64,000 nucleotides of DNA from Clavelina lepadiformis (taxonomy: Eukaryota; Chordata; Ascidiacea; Aplousobranchia; Clavelinidae), in NCBI RefSeq assembly GCF_947623445.1, contig NC_135243.1, positions 4,032,501-4,096,500 on the forward strand, read 5' to 3'. Below the pieces are notes generated by a model, which searched no databases, had not been told where the DNA came from, and was given only the letters and a program-made list of their open reading frames with translations. Of this stretch, positions 1-11,489 are shown piece after piece (the first letter of the stretch is position 1; each line of letters begins with the position of its first letter). A program made the translations under genes and the position numbers.

Positions 1-99
1 AACAGCGTCATGAAAAGCACAACAGTTTTATTCTTAAACTATTATTCTCGCAAATTAAACAGAACTGTAAGAGAGTGAGTTGAACCTTCATTATAGCAG

Positions 100-301
100 T
101 AATTGCAGAAATACTTCGCCTCAAACATCAAATGCTCAATATTCCGGTCCGAATTCGGACTAATATTTTTTTCAACTTAATCCCGAACTCATCCCCATCC
201 TAGACCGGCTTACAATTATGCTCTGGTATCATGCGATCCGGGAATTGAACTCGAGCTTCTCCGCAGAGGATACGTAAGTTCTAACCAATAGGCCATCTGT
301 C
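100..301 (-). mobile_element. tRNA-derived SINE (left arm copy)
   Basis: Read on the minus strand, 301-221 is tRNA-like: a box A-type stretch TGGCCTATTGGTTAGA is followed about 35 bases later by a box B-type stretch GAGTTCAATTCCC. A non-tRNA body then runs to about 100. It matches the plus-strand copy at 30,177-30,390 in the opposite arm, so the insertion is older than the arm duplication. The related module at 44,958-45,480 stops matching at this point, which suggests it never had the SINE. Confidence 0.7.
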
Positions 302-860
302 AGTGTCAATTCTACAGTACTTTAGAACCTCTTGAACGAACGAAAAACGACGTCTGACTTTAAAGAAGAGACTTGATCATGCAGGTGAAGCGATGGGTGT
401 AAGCATGCCAGCTGCATCCAATCATACAATTTAAATATTATTAAAACTGGAGTTGGGAAATTGCTTTCTTCTTCTAAACGACAACATCTTTATTTTTTGC
501 GGGGTGGGAAGTTTTTAAACTATGAACTTTAATTTGATTAGGCCTACTTTAACTTAACAAATGGTTCGCTATGTGTGTGCTATAAGTATATTCTGATGTA
601 TATTCTGACGCCAATGTGTGTATTACGTTGATGTGTACAATAATGGGAGTAGAACACTTTACTAAAAACATTTGTGAATTTTACGTAGATATGATATTTA
701 TGCAATGAGAAGTGTATGTTTTATGACATTTACTTGGTTTCTGCTTTTACTTTGAAATTCGACAATTCAGTATTGCTTTAAAGAACGTTGGCAATTCCAA
801 GCAAGATAATTCTTTTGTTAAAACTTTGAACAAGCATTTGATTGAACTCACTTTAAATAA

Positions 861-908
861 TTTTAACATTCCACACATTCATGTGAAAGCACACCACGTT
901 GATTAATT
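861..908 (+). promoter_or_regulatory. Head element 1 (plus)
   Basis: Copy of the roughly 50-bp head element that opens each module: TTTTAACATTCCACACATTC, then ATGTG, then CCACGTTGATTAATT. A TATA-like TTATATAA lies at about 948, 40 bases downstream. Its inverted partner is at 29,579-29,626 with the same TATA-like string. Confidence 0.6.
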
Positions 909-1213
909 CGGATCTTTTCAAATTCTTTCGACCACGTGTTACTTTATATAAGGTTTGATTTAGCAAATACGCAACCTACTGTACTGTAGTTCGCAGATTT
1001 TTTTCAGGCCGAATAAGTACGTGTCAGATATTACATGTAAAGTATAGTGGATTCATTGTTAGTTAAATAGAAGTTATTTTTCTTTTACTTCTCATAGGGT
1101 TTGAATGAAATACATTTTGCCGACTTCATTATTTGTAGAATGATTTGAAGAAGTTTGTATAGTTCAAAACGAGTCGCTTATTAGAGTGGTTTTTCTGGTG
1201 TTGGTTTCAAATA

Positions 1214-2120
1214 CAGTGGGACCTCGTTAATCCGGACCCCGAACAACCGGAATCCCCGCTATCCGACACAAAACTGCCGGGAACGGATTTCTTCCTATGC
1301 ATTTCACCCCTTTAATCCGGAAACCCCGCTGTCCGACTCCGACACAAAAGTTTTGGAACAAATGTGCTAAATCAATCGCAATAAAATCCGATAAACCGGA
1401 TTATTAACAGTTTAGCGAAAATGATTCACGATTGTCCTAATACACTATGTACGCTGGGTAGTTAGATGACGAAACAATAGCCGATTATCTACGCATAATA
1501 ACGTTGCGGTCTTTATTGATTCAAAAGTACAGTACTGTACAGCATTGCGCTTTGTAAAAAATTTTAGCCGCACAGCTTTTTAGTCATACTATGAAATACT
1601 GTACAGTGTTTTAGAAACGAAAAAATAAATTGTTCATCAACAGTAACAAACAACACTTCCGCGGTCGCAAAAAAATACGTACATTACATGGGTTGAGTGC
1701 GGCAATCTATTGAAAACATACTGCTGCAACTCAATCGTGCTATCAGCTTTTGATATCGCATTGCGCAATGATTAGAAACAGGTCAAAGAAAGTTCAAGAC
1801 TGCTGGTCCCGCCGGAATGCTTCGCCATGCAAGAGCGGTTGTCATACCGTTCGTCACTTCTGGCTTAGAGCATTCGTCTTTAATACGGTGGTTCTGGGGT
1901 TCGACACTGGGTCGGATCATACAAAAAATATAATTTTATTTTAGTTGCTGTCCAGCCAGAAACTCGGTACTTAGAATTTCACTAGGGTGCGTACTGCGTT
2001 TTGAACACGGTGCTGCATTTGCATGGTTGATTGATTTTCTCCTTTCCGATAATCCGGAAACCCCGCTAAACCGACATTTTTTGACGAAACGAAGTGGTCC
2101 GGATTAACGAGGTCTCACTG
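1214..2120. mobile_element. pogo/Tigger-like nonautonomous DNA transposon
   Basis: This is a 907-bp element with inverted ends CAGTGGGACCTCGTTAATCC on the left and the reverse complement of CAGTGAGACCTCGTTAATCC on the right, flanked by a TA target duplication (1,212-1,213 and 2,121-2,122). A subterminal string AATCCGGAAACCCCGCT recurs inside both ends. No transposase frame is present. The opposite arm at about 29,270-29,285 preserves the empty site, so insertion happened after the arms duplicated. A tRNA-like stretch lies inside at about 1,855-1,920. Confidence 0.88.
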
Positions 2121-3419
2121 TATATCCAAACTTAAGATAACGCTGAATAAACTGTTAAACGAAACACAATCAAATTTCCTATTACTTTTACACAGTAGAA
2201 TGTTGGTGAAATGATGATTGTTTGAATTGGGCGTGATTTCCAAACGTGATTTGGCGAATTTTGCAGCTGCCATAATCTGCCTTCCACACAGGTTAAGGTG
2301 ACCTTGAGAAGAGTGCAATCGATAATGGCCACCGTGACTTGTCTTATGTGTCTCGATGATACAAATGTATGGAACATATGAAACTTGGGAAACGTAAGTT
2401 GATTAAAATGCACGAACTGAGTTTTGTTTTATTGTCACTCCTGTATCGTCATTGCATCGTGTGACTTGTTTTTCTAGATCATAGAAGCAGATCTCTGCCA
2501 GCCTAAATGAAATGAAGGTAGAAGCAAACTTGTTCAGATCTCTTGCAGAGCGTTCGAGTCTGATCACCATTTCCTAGCAACATTTCTTGTTGCTAGGTTA
2601 CTGATGGCTGGTCGTTATGTCCATAAGTGTTTGTACATAATTTACGTTCTATGTATTAATATCTGCATCCACCACACAAGCCTTTCCTAGCTACCAGCAA
2701 GCAACTTCGCTCTTTGTGCTTGCTGTGCGGATTAATGCGTGGTTAATCCGCCCTGTAAACAGTTATGTAAATGTCTTGTCTTTAGCCATCAAACCATTTC
2801 TCTTTACTACGTCGTCACCGCCACTACGAATAAGCCATTTGCAATGAACAAGTGTAAATAGTTTTGATCATGTGCGTTTTAAAGTTTTTGCCTTTCATAC
2901 TTAAACGAAAATGTAGTAAAATAAGTTTCGGGCGTTTTTAAGTCTTTTGCCGCCATCAAACGAATAGTTTTTATGAACTGTGATTGATGTGCGTTTAATT
3001 TTTGTAAATACTTTCCAACGCCAGCCAACTGCGACCCAGTTTGTGTAACACGAGTGTTTTCTTCCACATAATGTAGAGCTTCCCATTAATGTGCAATAAT
3101 ACATAGAATTTGCTTAAATGCCAACCTGTGATACATGATTCGTGTTGTACTTGTGCGGGTAAATGTACATAGTTGCTGTTGTCCGCCACTGTCCAATACA
3201 TGTATTTAATATCTGTAGACATCAAACATTGTGATTAGTAAATTTTTGCTTCCACGAGACCAGTTAATATTCTAACAATTATTCTCCATTTACTGTGATG
3301 TGCGTTTAATATTTGTAAACACTTCCAAATGTCAGAAATAAGTGTTTGCCTCCATGTGGAGTTCACATTTATGTGAATTTGAACAAAACTGCCATTGAAA
3401 TAAAATAGATAAAATATAT

Positions 3420-4095
3420 AAAATTGCTGATGCCAATTTATTCCGTACAGAATACATAATAGTAAACCTTACACCTTTGAAAAACTATCCTCATCAGCTT
3501 TGCTCAATTAATGCCCCGCACTATGGTAATTTTCAGCAAACAGTGAAACTTTCAATATGATTTAATTTGGATTTGAGTCATGGTTTTCATGGCATAGCTA
3601 TTAAAACTACAGTAAACAAACAATTGTCAAACAAGTTGTCCAACAAATGTCAGCAAGAAATGAATTGAGAATTTTGTTCATTTCATTGCAAAACATATTG
3701 CATCAGCTCTAATTCATCTGCTACTTAATACTAATTGTTGTTTTTCAACAGCCCTGTATATTATTGAATTATGAGACTGTAATACAAAAAGGAAAGCCTG
3801 CCATTGTTTTCACTTCCGATCATTTTGTTTTAAACTTTGTGATGAATGTATAAAAACTTTAGATATTTTTACACAAACTGGGTTGTAGTTAGCTGACATC
3901 GGAAAGTATTTACAAATATTAAACGCACATCACAGTAAATAAAACTGGTCTGAAGGCGGCAAAACACTAAATCGCAGTCGTTGTGATAAAAATACAAATC
4001 TTCGGAGAATAATTGTTGAAACGCACATTGAGTAGAAGATGCACTGGTCTCGTGGCGGCAAACACTTATAAGCATAATGTTTGATGTCTACAGAT
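3420..4095. repeat. Local palindrome within the left arm
   Basis: Bases 3,300-3,240 and onward reappear reversed from 3,890 to 4,095. For example, the strings around TGATGTGCGTTTAATATTTG at 3,296 and CAAATATTAAACGCACATCA at 3,914 are reverse complements. The centre, about 3,420-3,830, matches both 27,640-27,980 (reversed) and 39,655-39,990 (direct). Confidence 0.6.
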
Positions 4096-4453
4096 CAGAG
4101 GTCGGGAACCTATGACTCGCGAGCCAGGTGTGGCTCTTTTGATGACGGCATCTGGCTCGCAGATAAATCTAAGCTGGCATTTCTTAGCACAATTGTTACG
4201 AATAAAACTTTTCTGTTATTTGTAGTTTTGTAATTTCTGTACCATGCAGCACCAGAAATCGCATTAACAGTAATTAGCATGTTATTAAAGAGTAAATTCA
4301 GACATTTACCGTTGTCTAAAATAGTTGGTTTTGCTTAAAAATGCACACGTTAGTTGCATTAAGTGTTGAAAAATATTATATGGCTCTAACGGAAATAAAA
4401 ATTAACAATATGTGGCTTTCATGGCTCCTTCGCCAAAAAGGTTCCGACCCCTG
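4096..4453. mobile_element. hAT-type miniature element (MITE)
   Basis: This is a 358-bp insertion bounded by CAGAGGTCGGGAACCT and, at the far end, AAGGTTCCGACCCCTG, which are inverted copies. It is flanked by a perfect 8-bp target duplication CTACAGAT (4,088-4,095 and 4,454-4,461), the size typical of hAT transposition. Subterminal stretches with GGCTCGC and TGGCTTTCATGGCTC also look like each other in reverse. It has no coding capacity. Several related module copies (about 3,215, 28,195 and 39,210) keep the uninterrupted target. From memory the body resembles nonautonomous hAT elements common in bony fish genomes. Confidence 0.9.
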
Positions 4454-4455
4454 CT

Positions 4456-6570
4456 ACAGATATTAAATACATGTAATAGACAGTGGACGACAACAGCAAA
4501 CAGATACAATTATCCGAACAAGTACAACACTGATAACTATCACAGGTTGGCATTTAAGAAAATTCAACGTATGATTGCTAAAAACGCTGAACTTTTCAAA
4601 ATTGTGTATTAGCAGGATTGAACCAGGAGTACCAATTGTAATTAACACCCTTGGACTGTAAACGACACCAAAAAAACCAAGAAATAACCATTTATATGAA
4701 TATTTACAACAAAGACCGAAATATAACTGTTATCTAAAAACACTAGGAAATGTTTCGCCTGATAGAATTACTGTTAACTGTTGTTAAGGACTGAACTGAA
4801 CTGCTCAACTGCATTGAACGCGTCGAGTATAAAGTCAGAATCTTGAGATGTCTTCCTGGAATCCCGTTCTGTTCTCTTTAAAATAAAAGCATTTACAACT
4901 CATCATATCTCTAAAAATTCATTATTATATTCTTGCATTTTTCAAGTTGGGTTTTATTGTACAATAAATGATAGATTCAAATTAAAACGGATTATTAATG
5001 TACCACAGGAAGTGGTAAATGTACCACTACTAATGTACTTGTTTTACCACTTGCAGCTCATTTTTATAGTTAGTTGTGGTCATCTGCTATGTGGTGTGAA
5101 GGCAACCATGGTTCAAATGGCGTAAAATTTCATTCAAAAATTAAATTGCTAAAATTCTTTTGCGCATTATTGGTAATTATGACGTCACAAAGCGAGATCC
5201 ATGCATATTTCTGGTACCAGGGATGCATATCCAGTATACAAATTGTTCGCATTACCATTGCCGTATACGGATGATGAATTTTCTGAGCAATATACTTGTT
5301 ACAATATTTTATTGCAGTTGTTATAGAAATAACATAAAATATTGGCAGCTAACATACAATCCACACAGCACTAACACAAAATACTTGGCAGTTTACAGTT
5401 TGCACCTTGGCGGTTGATCATTAGGTATTTCACGAACATCAAACACAACACTCGGATGGCGTCTGACAGTTGGTACAATATCGACAAATTGTGGACACAG
5501 AGCAAACACAAATAATGTTTGGGCTGGGCATTGAAACTTGCGCATAAAATAACATTTTACGGAAGACAAAACAACTAAGTGGTGTGATTGCGGTTCACAC
5601 CAATATGTACAAGTATTTACAATTAACCGCACATCGAGCACCGGAAGGTATTCTCAAGCATTTCAATAAATTGATTGCTCTGCAAATACTGGAACATTCT
5701 TAACGAGTGGTTTTGAGGACAGACAGTACAACACCAAAAATAAAAACACCAAAACTCCATTAGGCCATGGACCTTACGGAGACATGAGCTTAAACATTTA
5801 ACGCACATCAGTCACAAAACTTCTGATGTCGGCCGAAGACTTTAAAAGGAAAAAGCAATTTTCAAGCATTTAAAGATGGAGTGCAAAAACGCTTGAAATT
5901 TAGGAAATGGCATGTTGGCAGTATTTGCTATAATATCGATTATAGCCAATACAGACACCAAATCAGTACCAAAACCAATCAACAAACCCCAACAAACCAA
6001 CTGCAAAGAAAGTTGAAGCTTGGATGAATTGATGATCAGAACTCTCAGATCCAAACATGCTGCGAGGTAATTGAACCAGATTGTTTCTACCCTCGGGTTG
6101 TTCAGTCGTGCTACAAAATCCATTCATTCAAACCTGAAAAGAAACAAAATAGGCATAACAAAATCATTTCATCATATTTAACGAATTTGCAGCTTTGCCC
6201 AGTTAAAAATATGTTGATTTTAGCTTCACCAATTGTTAATCTTCGTCTTCAATCATTGTTACACAAATCATATTGTTGACGCACTTGCGATGTAGCTTCG
6301 TAAATCACTCAACGACATAGTTTGGAAAAAATTACGCAACTACACAAGTATATAACATTTCATCATTTCACCAATATAGATCTGTAAATATTGAACACAA
6401 GTTTTTTAAATTTTGCGGCTGTATTGAACTAACACAAGGAGCGACTAGCTGTACTACCTGCAAATAAACCAACTCCACAGGTTAAATGACATTTTAAAGG
6501 ACACAATAACCAGCGGAAAGAATGGCAATTAACGTGGGTTGCCCGCACATGAACGCGTGGAATGTTAAAA
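4456..6570 (-). repeat. Module 2 (minus)
   Basis: The head element is at 6,527-6,570, block X at about 6,240-6,380 (minus-strand start TATATTGGTGAAATGATGA), and block Y at about 6,060-6,125 with GTAGAAACAATCTGGTTCAAT. The body runs to about 4,456. The whole module is the reverse complement of module 12 (36,190-38,400). It is absent from the right arm, between 27,350 and 27,640. The short open frames in it are not shared between copies. Confidence 0.65.
6527..6570 (-). promoter_or_regulatory. Head element 2 (minus)
   Basis: Minus-strand copy of the head element, with GAACGCGTGGAATGTTAAAA at one end and AATTAACGTGG at the other. The GC-rich centre is shortened relative to the 36,190 copy. Confidence 0.6.
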
Positions 6571-7599
6571 TCAAGCAAATTGACGACACAAATAACAAGC
6601 CTGGGATAAAACAATTGGCAACAAATGTACGATTGCATTGAAACAAGTCTGATAAAAGACAAAATCCATTTTTAATAAATTCAGAATGAAAGGAAAAAGC
6701 AATCATTCGTCACTTACCTTTACCAAAATATGTTTGACCTACGCTAAACTTTTAAACACCCTGATTAAACTGTTGTTTTATATTACCAAATATATATATA
6801 TGTATGAAATTATTATGTATTACCATCAACTACCGTCAACTGGGGTTGGCTGTTCAATTTAAATATGATTCCCAATGGTAACATTTCCCTGCTAGGAATG
6901 AACTGTAATTTGGTGGATGTGGCTTAGAAACATGCAAATTTTTCAATGTAATCTGCAATTAGACTAATTAATATTTGTCCGGAGGAGCGTTTAAGCTGCC
7001 GCAAGTATCGGTGATGTCATAAAAATTCAAATATTTATTCATTATCATGTAGGTGCTTATTCATTATGCACAGTATGTAATATGACTAAAATGTCTTATC
7101 AACAACAATGAGGAATATTAACTGTTAAAGTATGTATTTGAAAGTTTTACAATAAAATTTTATGCTAATGTTTTAAAGTTAATATTACAAGTTTAATATT
7201 ACAATTTATCAAAATCCAATCTGCGCATAGTGCAACTTCTGTGTTCATTTAAGGTACAGTTTAAAATGCAAGATCGTTTATAACAAAGTTAAACATAAAT
7301 TACTTCTGAAATCCTGTTTAACAGCGTGGCGTAATGTAAAAGTTTAATTTGATTAAACACGCTGCCTGAAATAGACGGATTTATACTTGTGGTCAGATAA
7401 GATTTAATTTAAAGACAATCAAGATTCAATCTTATTCAGTGCAAAGATGCTTTCCATAATGTATTGTCAAAGTAAGACGGGAATAGAAGTGCTATAATTT
7501 CAAGTTCGAAACTTCAGGTAGGAAATATCAAATTTCCAACGAGTGAGGATTCTAGTCAGGATCTCATTGAGTGAAAGAAAAATAAAATTGTTTCCGTTT

Positions 7600-8430
7600 A
7601 CAGAGGTAAAATTGCTGTTTTTACGGAATTCTCTATGCTAAGAACTTTACAAAATTTACTTTGTAAACTCGCTAGTAACATCAAAAAAGATGATGATATT
7701 TGGTTTTTCCAATTTTTATTGCAGTTGTGAAGAAAATTACACAAAATATTGCCTTGATGACAATTGATAAAGATTAGTTGGCGTTTATTTTCGCATAAAT
7801 TATAAATTTGGCGGGTGATAAATAGGTATATCAAGTACAACAAACACAAAATATATCGAATTTGAAGTCGCCAGCTACTTGCTACACAATATATACAAAT
7901 TGTAATCACAGAGAAAACACAAATAAATTTTGGGCTGGGCAGTGAGACTTAGGCATGAAATAACATTCTACAAAGGACAAAACATCAGTAGTGTGATGGC
8001 GGCCCAAGACTTAATACAATATAAAAAGGAATCTTCAAACAATTTATGATGGATTTGAAAAAATGCTCGAAATTTAGGAAATGGCAGTGGGCAGTGTTTT
8101 TGTTTAAATTTCGCTCACATTTAACACACCCACCAACTCAGAACACCACCCAACCGACTGCAAAGAAAGTTAAAGCTTGAATGAATTGGTGATCACGATC
8201 AGAAACCTTTGCGATCCAAACATGCTACGAGGTAATTGAACCAGATTGTTTCTACCCTCGAATTGTTCAGTCGTGCTACAAAATCCACTCATTTAAAGCT
8301 GGAGTAAAAGTAATAACACCCTAATAAAAGCATATCTAGCTTTGTGAATATTTGAAACAATACCATTTAACTTGGCTTGCTGGCGGTATCACATGAACAC
8401 GTGGAATGTTAAAATCAAGCAAACTTGCTT
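7600..8430 (-). repeat. Module 3 (minus), partial
   Basis: This module is a partial direct repeat of module 2. It has a head element at 8,365-8,414 and block Y at about 8,225-8,285, directly followed by body sequence matching 5,430-6,100 (for example the stretch with TTTGGGCTGGGCA at 7,925 and 5,518). Block X is missing. It joins module 4 at the TGTAATACC minisatellite. Confidence 0.6.
8365..8414 (-). promoter_or_regulatory. Head element 3 (minus)
   Basis: Well-kept copy: ATTTAACTTGGCTTGC, then TGGCGGTATCACATG, then AACACGTGGAATGTTAAAA. It points left into module 3. Confidence 0.6.
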
Positions 8431-8482
8431 CAGTCATGCATTCCAAACGAGAATAAATTGCCAAAATATTTTTACACAATAA

Positions 8483-8556
8483 TACTGTAATACCTGTAAT
8501 ACCTGTAATACCTGTAATACCTGTAATACCCTCTGTAATACCCTCTGTAATACCAG
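8483..8556. repeat. Minisatellite, TGTAATACC unit
   Basis: At least six tandem copies of a 9- to 12-base unit (TGTAATACC, with a CTC extension in two of them). The reversed, more diverged counterpart lies at about 27,290-27,355 in the other arm, and a short remnant at about 11,745-11,775. Confidence 0.8.
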
Positions 8557-9520
8557 TACAGTGCTACATTGCAATCAAACTCTAGTACTCCAACTCTTTC
8601 TCTTTTTCGATTGTGACGTCATAATAATCCTACATTGACATCGAACAGGTCAAAATAGCCAAGCTTGCTAAAACAAACAACCTAATATAATTATTAAAGA
8701 CTTTTTGATAATTATACGCTATCCTAACTATTCATCTTTGCATTATTGCCTACATGTTATAACAATAATTGCTTCTATGATCAACTTAAGGGGCTTAGAC
8801 AAGAAAACAACGTGATAAAAGAAAGGTAAATACACTAAGTAAGCAAAAACTGTAATTAGAACGTGGAAGATATTATGAAGTGTTCCAGGTTAAAACAAAG
8901 TTTGTTAACTCCAAGAATTGCTGTTGTGATCGCTAGGACACATTTTCTGCTTCAAATAACCTATACATCAATAAGTCGAACATGAATACAAACCAAGTCG
9001 GGAATAAGCTTTGGATTGCGGCGCAAGACTTGGATTACGTTGAACTATATGGTTAAAGGCTAACGTGATATTAAAAAGAATTTTTAACGGTATACTTCAG
9101 AAATGTTACAATATTTATGTTGGTTATGTTGCGAATATCGAGTAGTCACCAGCATTGCCATTATACAGTACAGGTATTTTATTAATATGGCTAATATCTT
9201 CCGAAGCGTTACACTCGTATCAAGCACAAACTCAAAATATGCCTGTACGGCTTAAACATAATTACTGCAAATTCAACACTTCATGTAGAAATTTTTAAAC
9301 ACACGAGGGCGGCAAACACTTGCGAAAATCTGACATGATATTTTGACATTCACGCACATGCAGTACAATTGTACCGATGGAGGCAAACACTTAAGATATT
9401 TACATACATCACTATTAACGCACATTGAGCATCTTTGATGGAAGTCTTCGTTTTACATACATTAAACGACCATAAGTACAAAATATTCTGGTGGCCAACA
9501 CTTATATAGTCCATTTCATA

Positions 9521-9935
9521 TGCGCATTAGTCACGTGCAAATTGAAATGACAGAACTCTTTCCAGAACAGGATTTTGAACATTTTAAACGCACATTAGTC
9601 ACGTGCAAATTTAAATGACAGAACTCTTTCAAGAACAGGATTTTGGGTATTTTAAATGCACATTAGTCACGTGCAAATTGAAATGATAAGAACTCTTTCA
9701 AAAACAGGAATTTGAACATTTCAAATGCACATTAGTCACGTGCAAATTAAAATGATTGAACTTTTTTAAATTTACAAATTTTAGAGGCACTTTAGTCACG
9801 TGCCAAATAAAATTCAGAATCTCTTGACGCAAAACGGAATTTCTACAAATTTCAAATGCACATTAGTCACGTGCAGATAAAGATGATAGGAACTTTTTTC
9901 TTCAAACTTAAAATGCACATTAGTCACGTGCAAAA
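9521..9935. repeat. Tandem array carrying seven TCACGTGC E-boxes
   Basis: Seven imperfect units of 56-72 bases each contain GCACATTAGTCACGTGCAAA or a close variant, with the CACGTG core at about 9,532, 9,600, 9,668, 9,736, 9,796, 9,868 and 9,924. The reversed array in the other arm (about 25,945-26,235) has five units with only three intact cores. The palindromic E-box is the best-conserved part of the unit. Confidence 0.85.
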
Positions 9936-10798
9936 GTAACATGATGAAACTGTCATGAAAAGGTAATATTTAAACGCTCATTAAACAAACAGCCAACTGG
10001 GACGATGGCGACAATTCTTATAAAACAGCACATCAAGGAGAAGCGTGATGGCGGCTTATACTTAAGTAGATGGTTCTTATGAGAACAAGCAGTTACCATA
10101 AATCCAACATCCAGGTATCAGAAACTCAAATGAACGTACTCTTGTTGATCAGACTAACCGTGGCACAACTCATCCAAACGCTCGTCAGTGAAATTGAACA
10201 AGTTTGCTTCTAATCTTAATTCGTTCAGTCGTGTAACACGATTTGCTGCAAAGTGATCTGGAAATCAAGTAGGAAACATTGAAATGCAAAGTTAAGAACT
10301 ATTTCAATTACTAAACTTTGTCAGTATATTGACATGAACAGGCAACATGCAGTTATGTTGAGAATTAATGTTTGCCTAAATCATACTTCGCACAGTTTAC
10401 TGCTGGCCGGTGTTGGTCAAAGCCTGAACACTTACATCATCGCAACAAAAATCAACGTACTTTTTAACTTCTTCATTTTCATTCTCAGGTAAATTTCTGC
10501 TGCTTGCAGACACTGATCCCCACTGGACACTGTTGCATCATCGCGACAGGTTTCATCACCGTGACCTTTGACGATTGCTCTCTTTTCAAAAAGGTCACCT
10601 TGACCAGCCACACTGCAAAGTGAGCTTTGAAATTCGCCCGAACGACATCGTTTGGAAAACACATTTCCAAAATTTCTCATCATTTCACCAACATCATTCT
10701 GCTAACACAAGGAGAGACCAACAGTAACACCTGTGAATAAGGCAACCCCACCAGTTAAGTTTCATTTTAAAGAATACAACAAGCAGAGGAAAAATGCC

Positions 10799-10857
10799 AA
10801 TTAGCATAGCTTGCCGGGGGAGGAGGGCAATATCACTTGAATGCGTGGAATGTTAAA
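10799..10857 (-). promoter_or_regulatory. Head element 4 (minus)
   Basis: Copy of the head element with a short G-rich expansion in its centre. TGAATGCGTGGAATGTTAAA and the extended flank with GTGATGACACAAACAACACG are kept, as in the 25,142 and 36,190 copies read in reverse. Confidence 0.55.
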
Positions 10858-11489
10858 ATCAAGCAAAGTGATGACACAAACAACACGCCGCGTGCAAAAC
10901 AATCAAATGAATGGCAACAAAATGTACGATTTCATAGACGCACAATTGACAAAAAATGAAAGTTTAACCCTGATGGTGAGCACTCGTTTTAAACTTGCGG
11001 TTACCTTAAAATTGGAATAAATGTGGCCTCAATCAAATATTTTACATCTGACAAAATTTTCCAAAATATTTTTACACATAATTGAAGCAAAACAATTTCT
11101 TTTTCAAACAAGAAAGCTTTTTCATGTGAAATTCAAAGTGACGGTAAAGGGAGATGCAAGCGCTAGTACAAGTTCAATTTATTGCAAAGAAAAGTAGTCA
11201 GTATAATATGGCAGAAAAATAAGTTTTCAATATTATACATAATGGTTATTTTAACTGTTGATGCTGAAAACCTGCGGCTAAAAGTGAAATATTTGAAGTA
11301 GTTTGTGACTTAATACATTGTAAGATTGACGTCATAATACGAAAACAGTGTGACATATCGTTGGTATTAGGGCCAAATATAAATCGAACAACTCGTATGG
11401 AGACAAGATTTAGGTAGGTAGCCTATACACATTTTTTTATTAGTAAACATAAATTCGTTGCACGAAACTCTTGCATTAGTTAGATCTAT

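Larger units (their letters stand above)
861..3420 (+). repeat. Module 1 (plus), interrupted by a Tigger-like element
   Basis: The module runs from the head element through a region interrupted at 1,214-2,120 by a later transposon. Block X (about 2,183-2,393) starts GAATGTTGGTGAAATGATGA and ends in AAC|GTAAGT at 2,394. Block Y (about 2,490-2,575) carries the GAAGCAAACTTGTTCAGAT signature. The body has repeated TGTGCGTTTAAT and GTGTTTGCC motifs. No reading frame is conserved against other modules, so I treat it as noncoding or decayed. It pairs with module 11 in the other arm. Confidence 0.65.
8480..10857 (-). repeat. Module 4 (minus)
   Basis: The head element at 10,799-10,857 is followed leftward by block X (10,690-10,436, minus-strand start TTGGTGAAATGATGAGAAA, ending at a GATGAT|GTAAGT donor near 10,436). 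Block Y lies at about 10,240-10,155 behind a ...GATTTCCAG acceptor-like string near 10,255. An E-box array and a CREB-type TGACGTCA at 8,613 follow. It pairs with module 10 (25,142-27,350). Block X is open for 83 codons here, but the partner copy is open in a different frame, so coding is doubtful. Confidence 0.65.

Noticed and set aside
221-301. Functional tRNA gene
   Set aside because: Boxes A and B are present, but stems do not pair well and a SINE body follows. The same holds for 30,177-30,258.
2132-2413. A 93-codon minus frame repeated almost unchanged at 28,987-29,268
   Set aside because: The copies differ at about 14 bases, and more than half of these change residues. The frame is antisense to block X and is absent from other modules, so it is arm similarity, not selection on a protein.
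9521-9935. Regular repeat with spacers, like a CRISPR array
   Set aside because: The repeats are imperfect, spacers are similar to each other, and the context is eukaryotic. It is a tandem minisatellite.
10432-10683. An 83-codon minus frame in block X of module 4
   Set aside because: The mirrored copy at 25,290-25,455 is open in a different frame, and other block X copies contain early stops.
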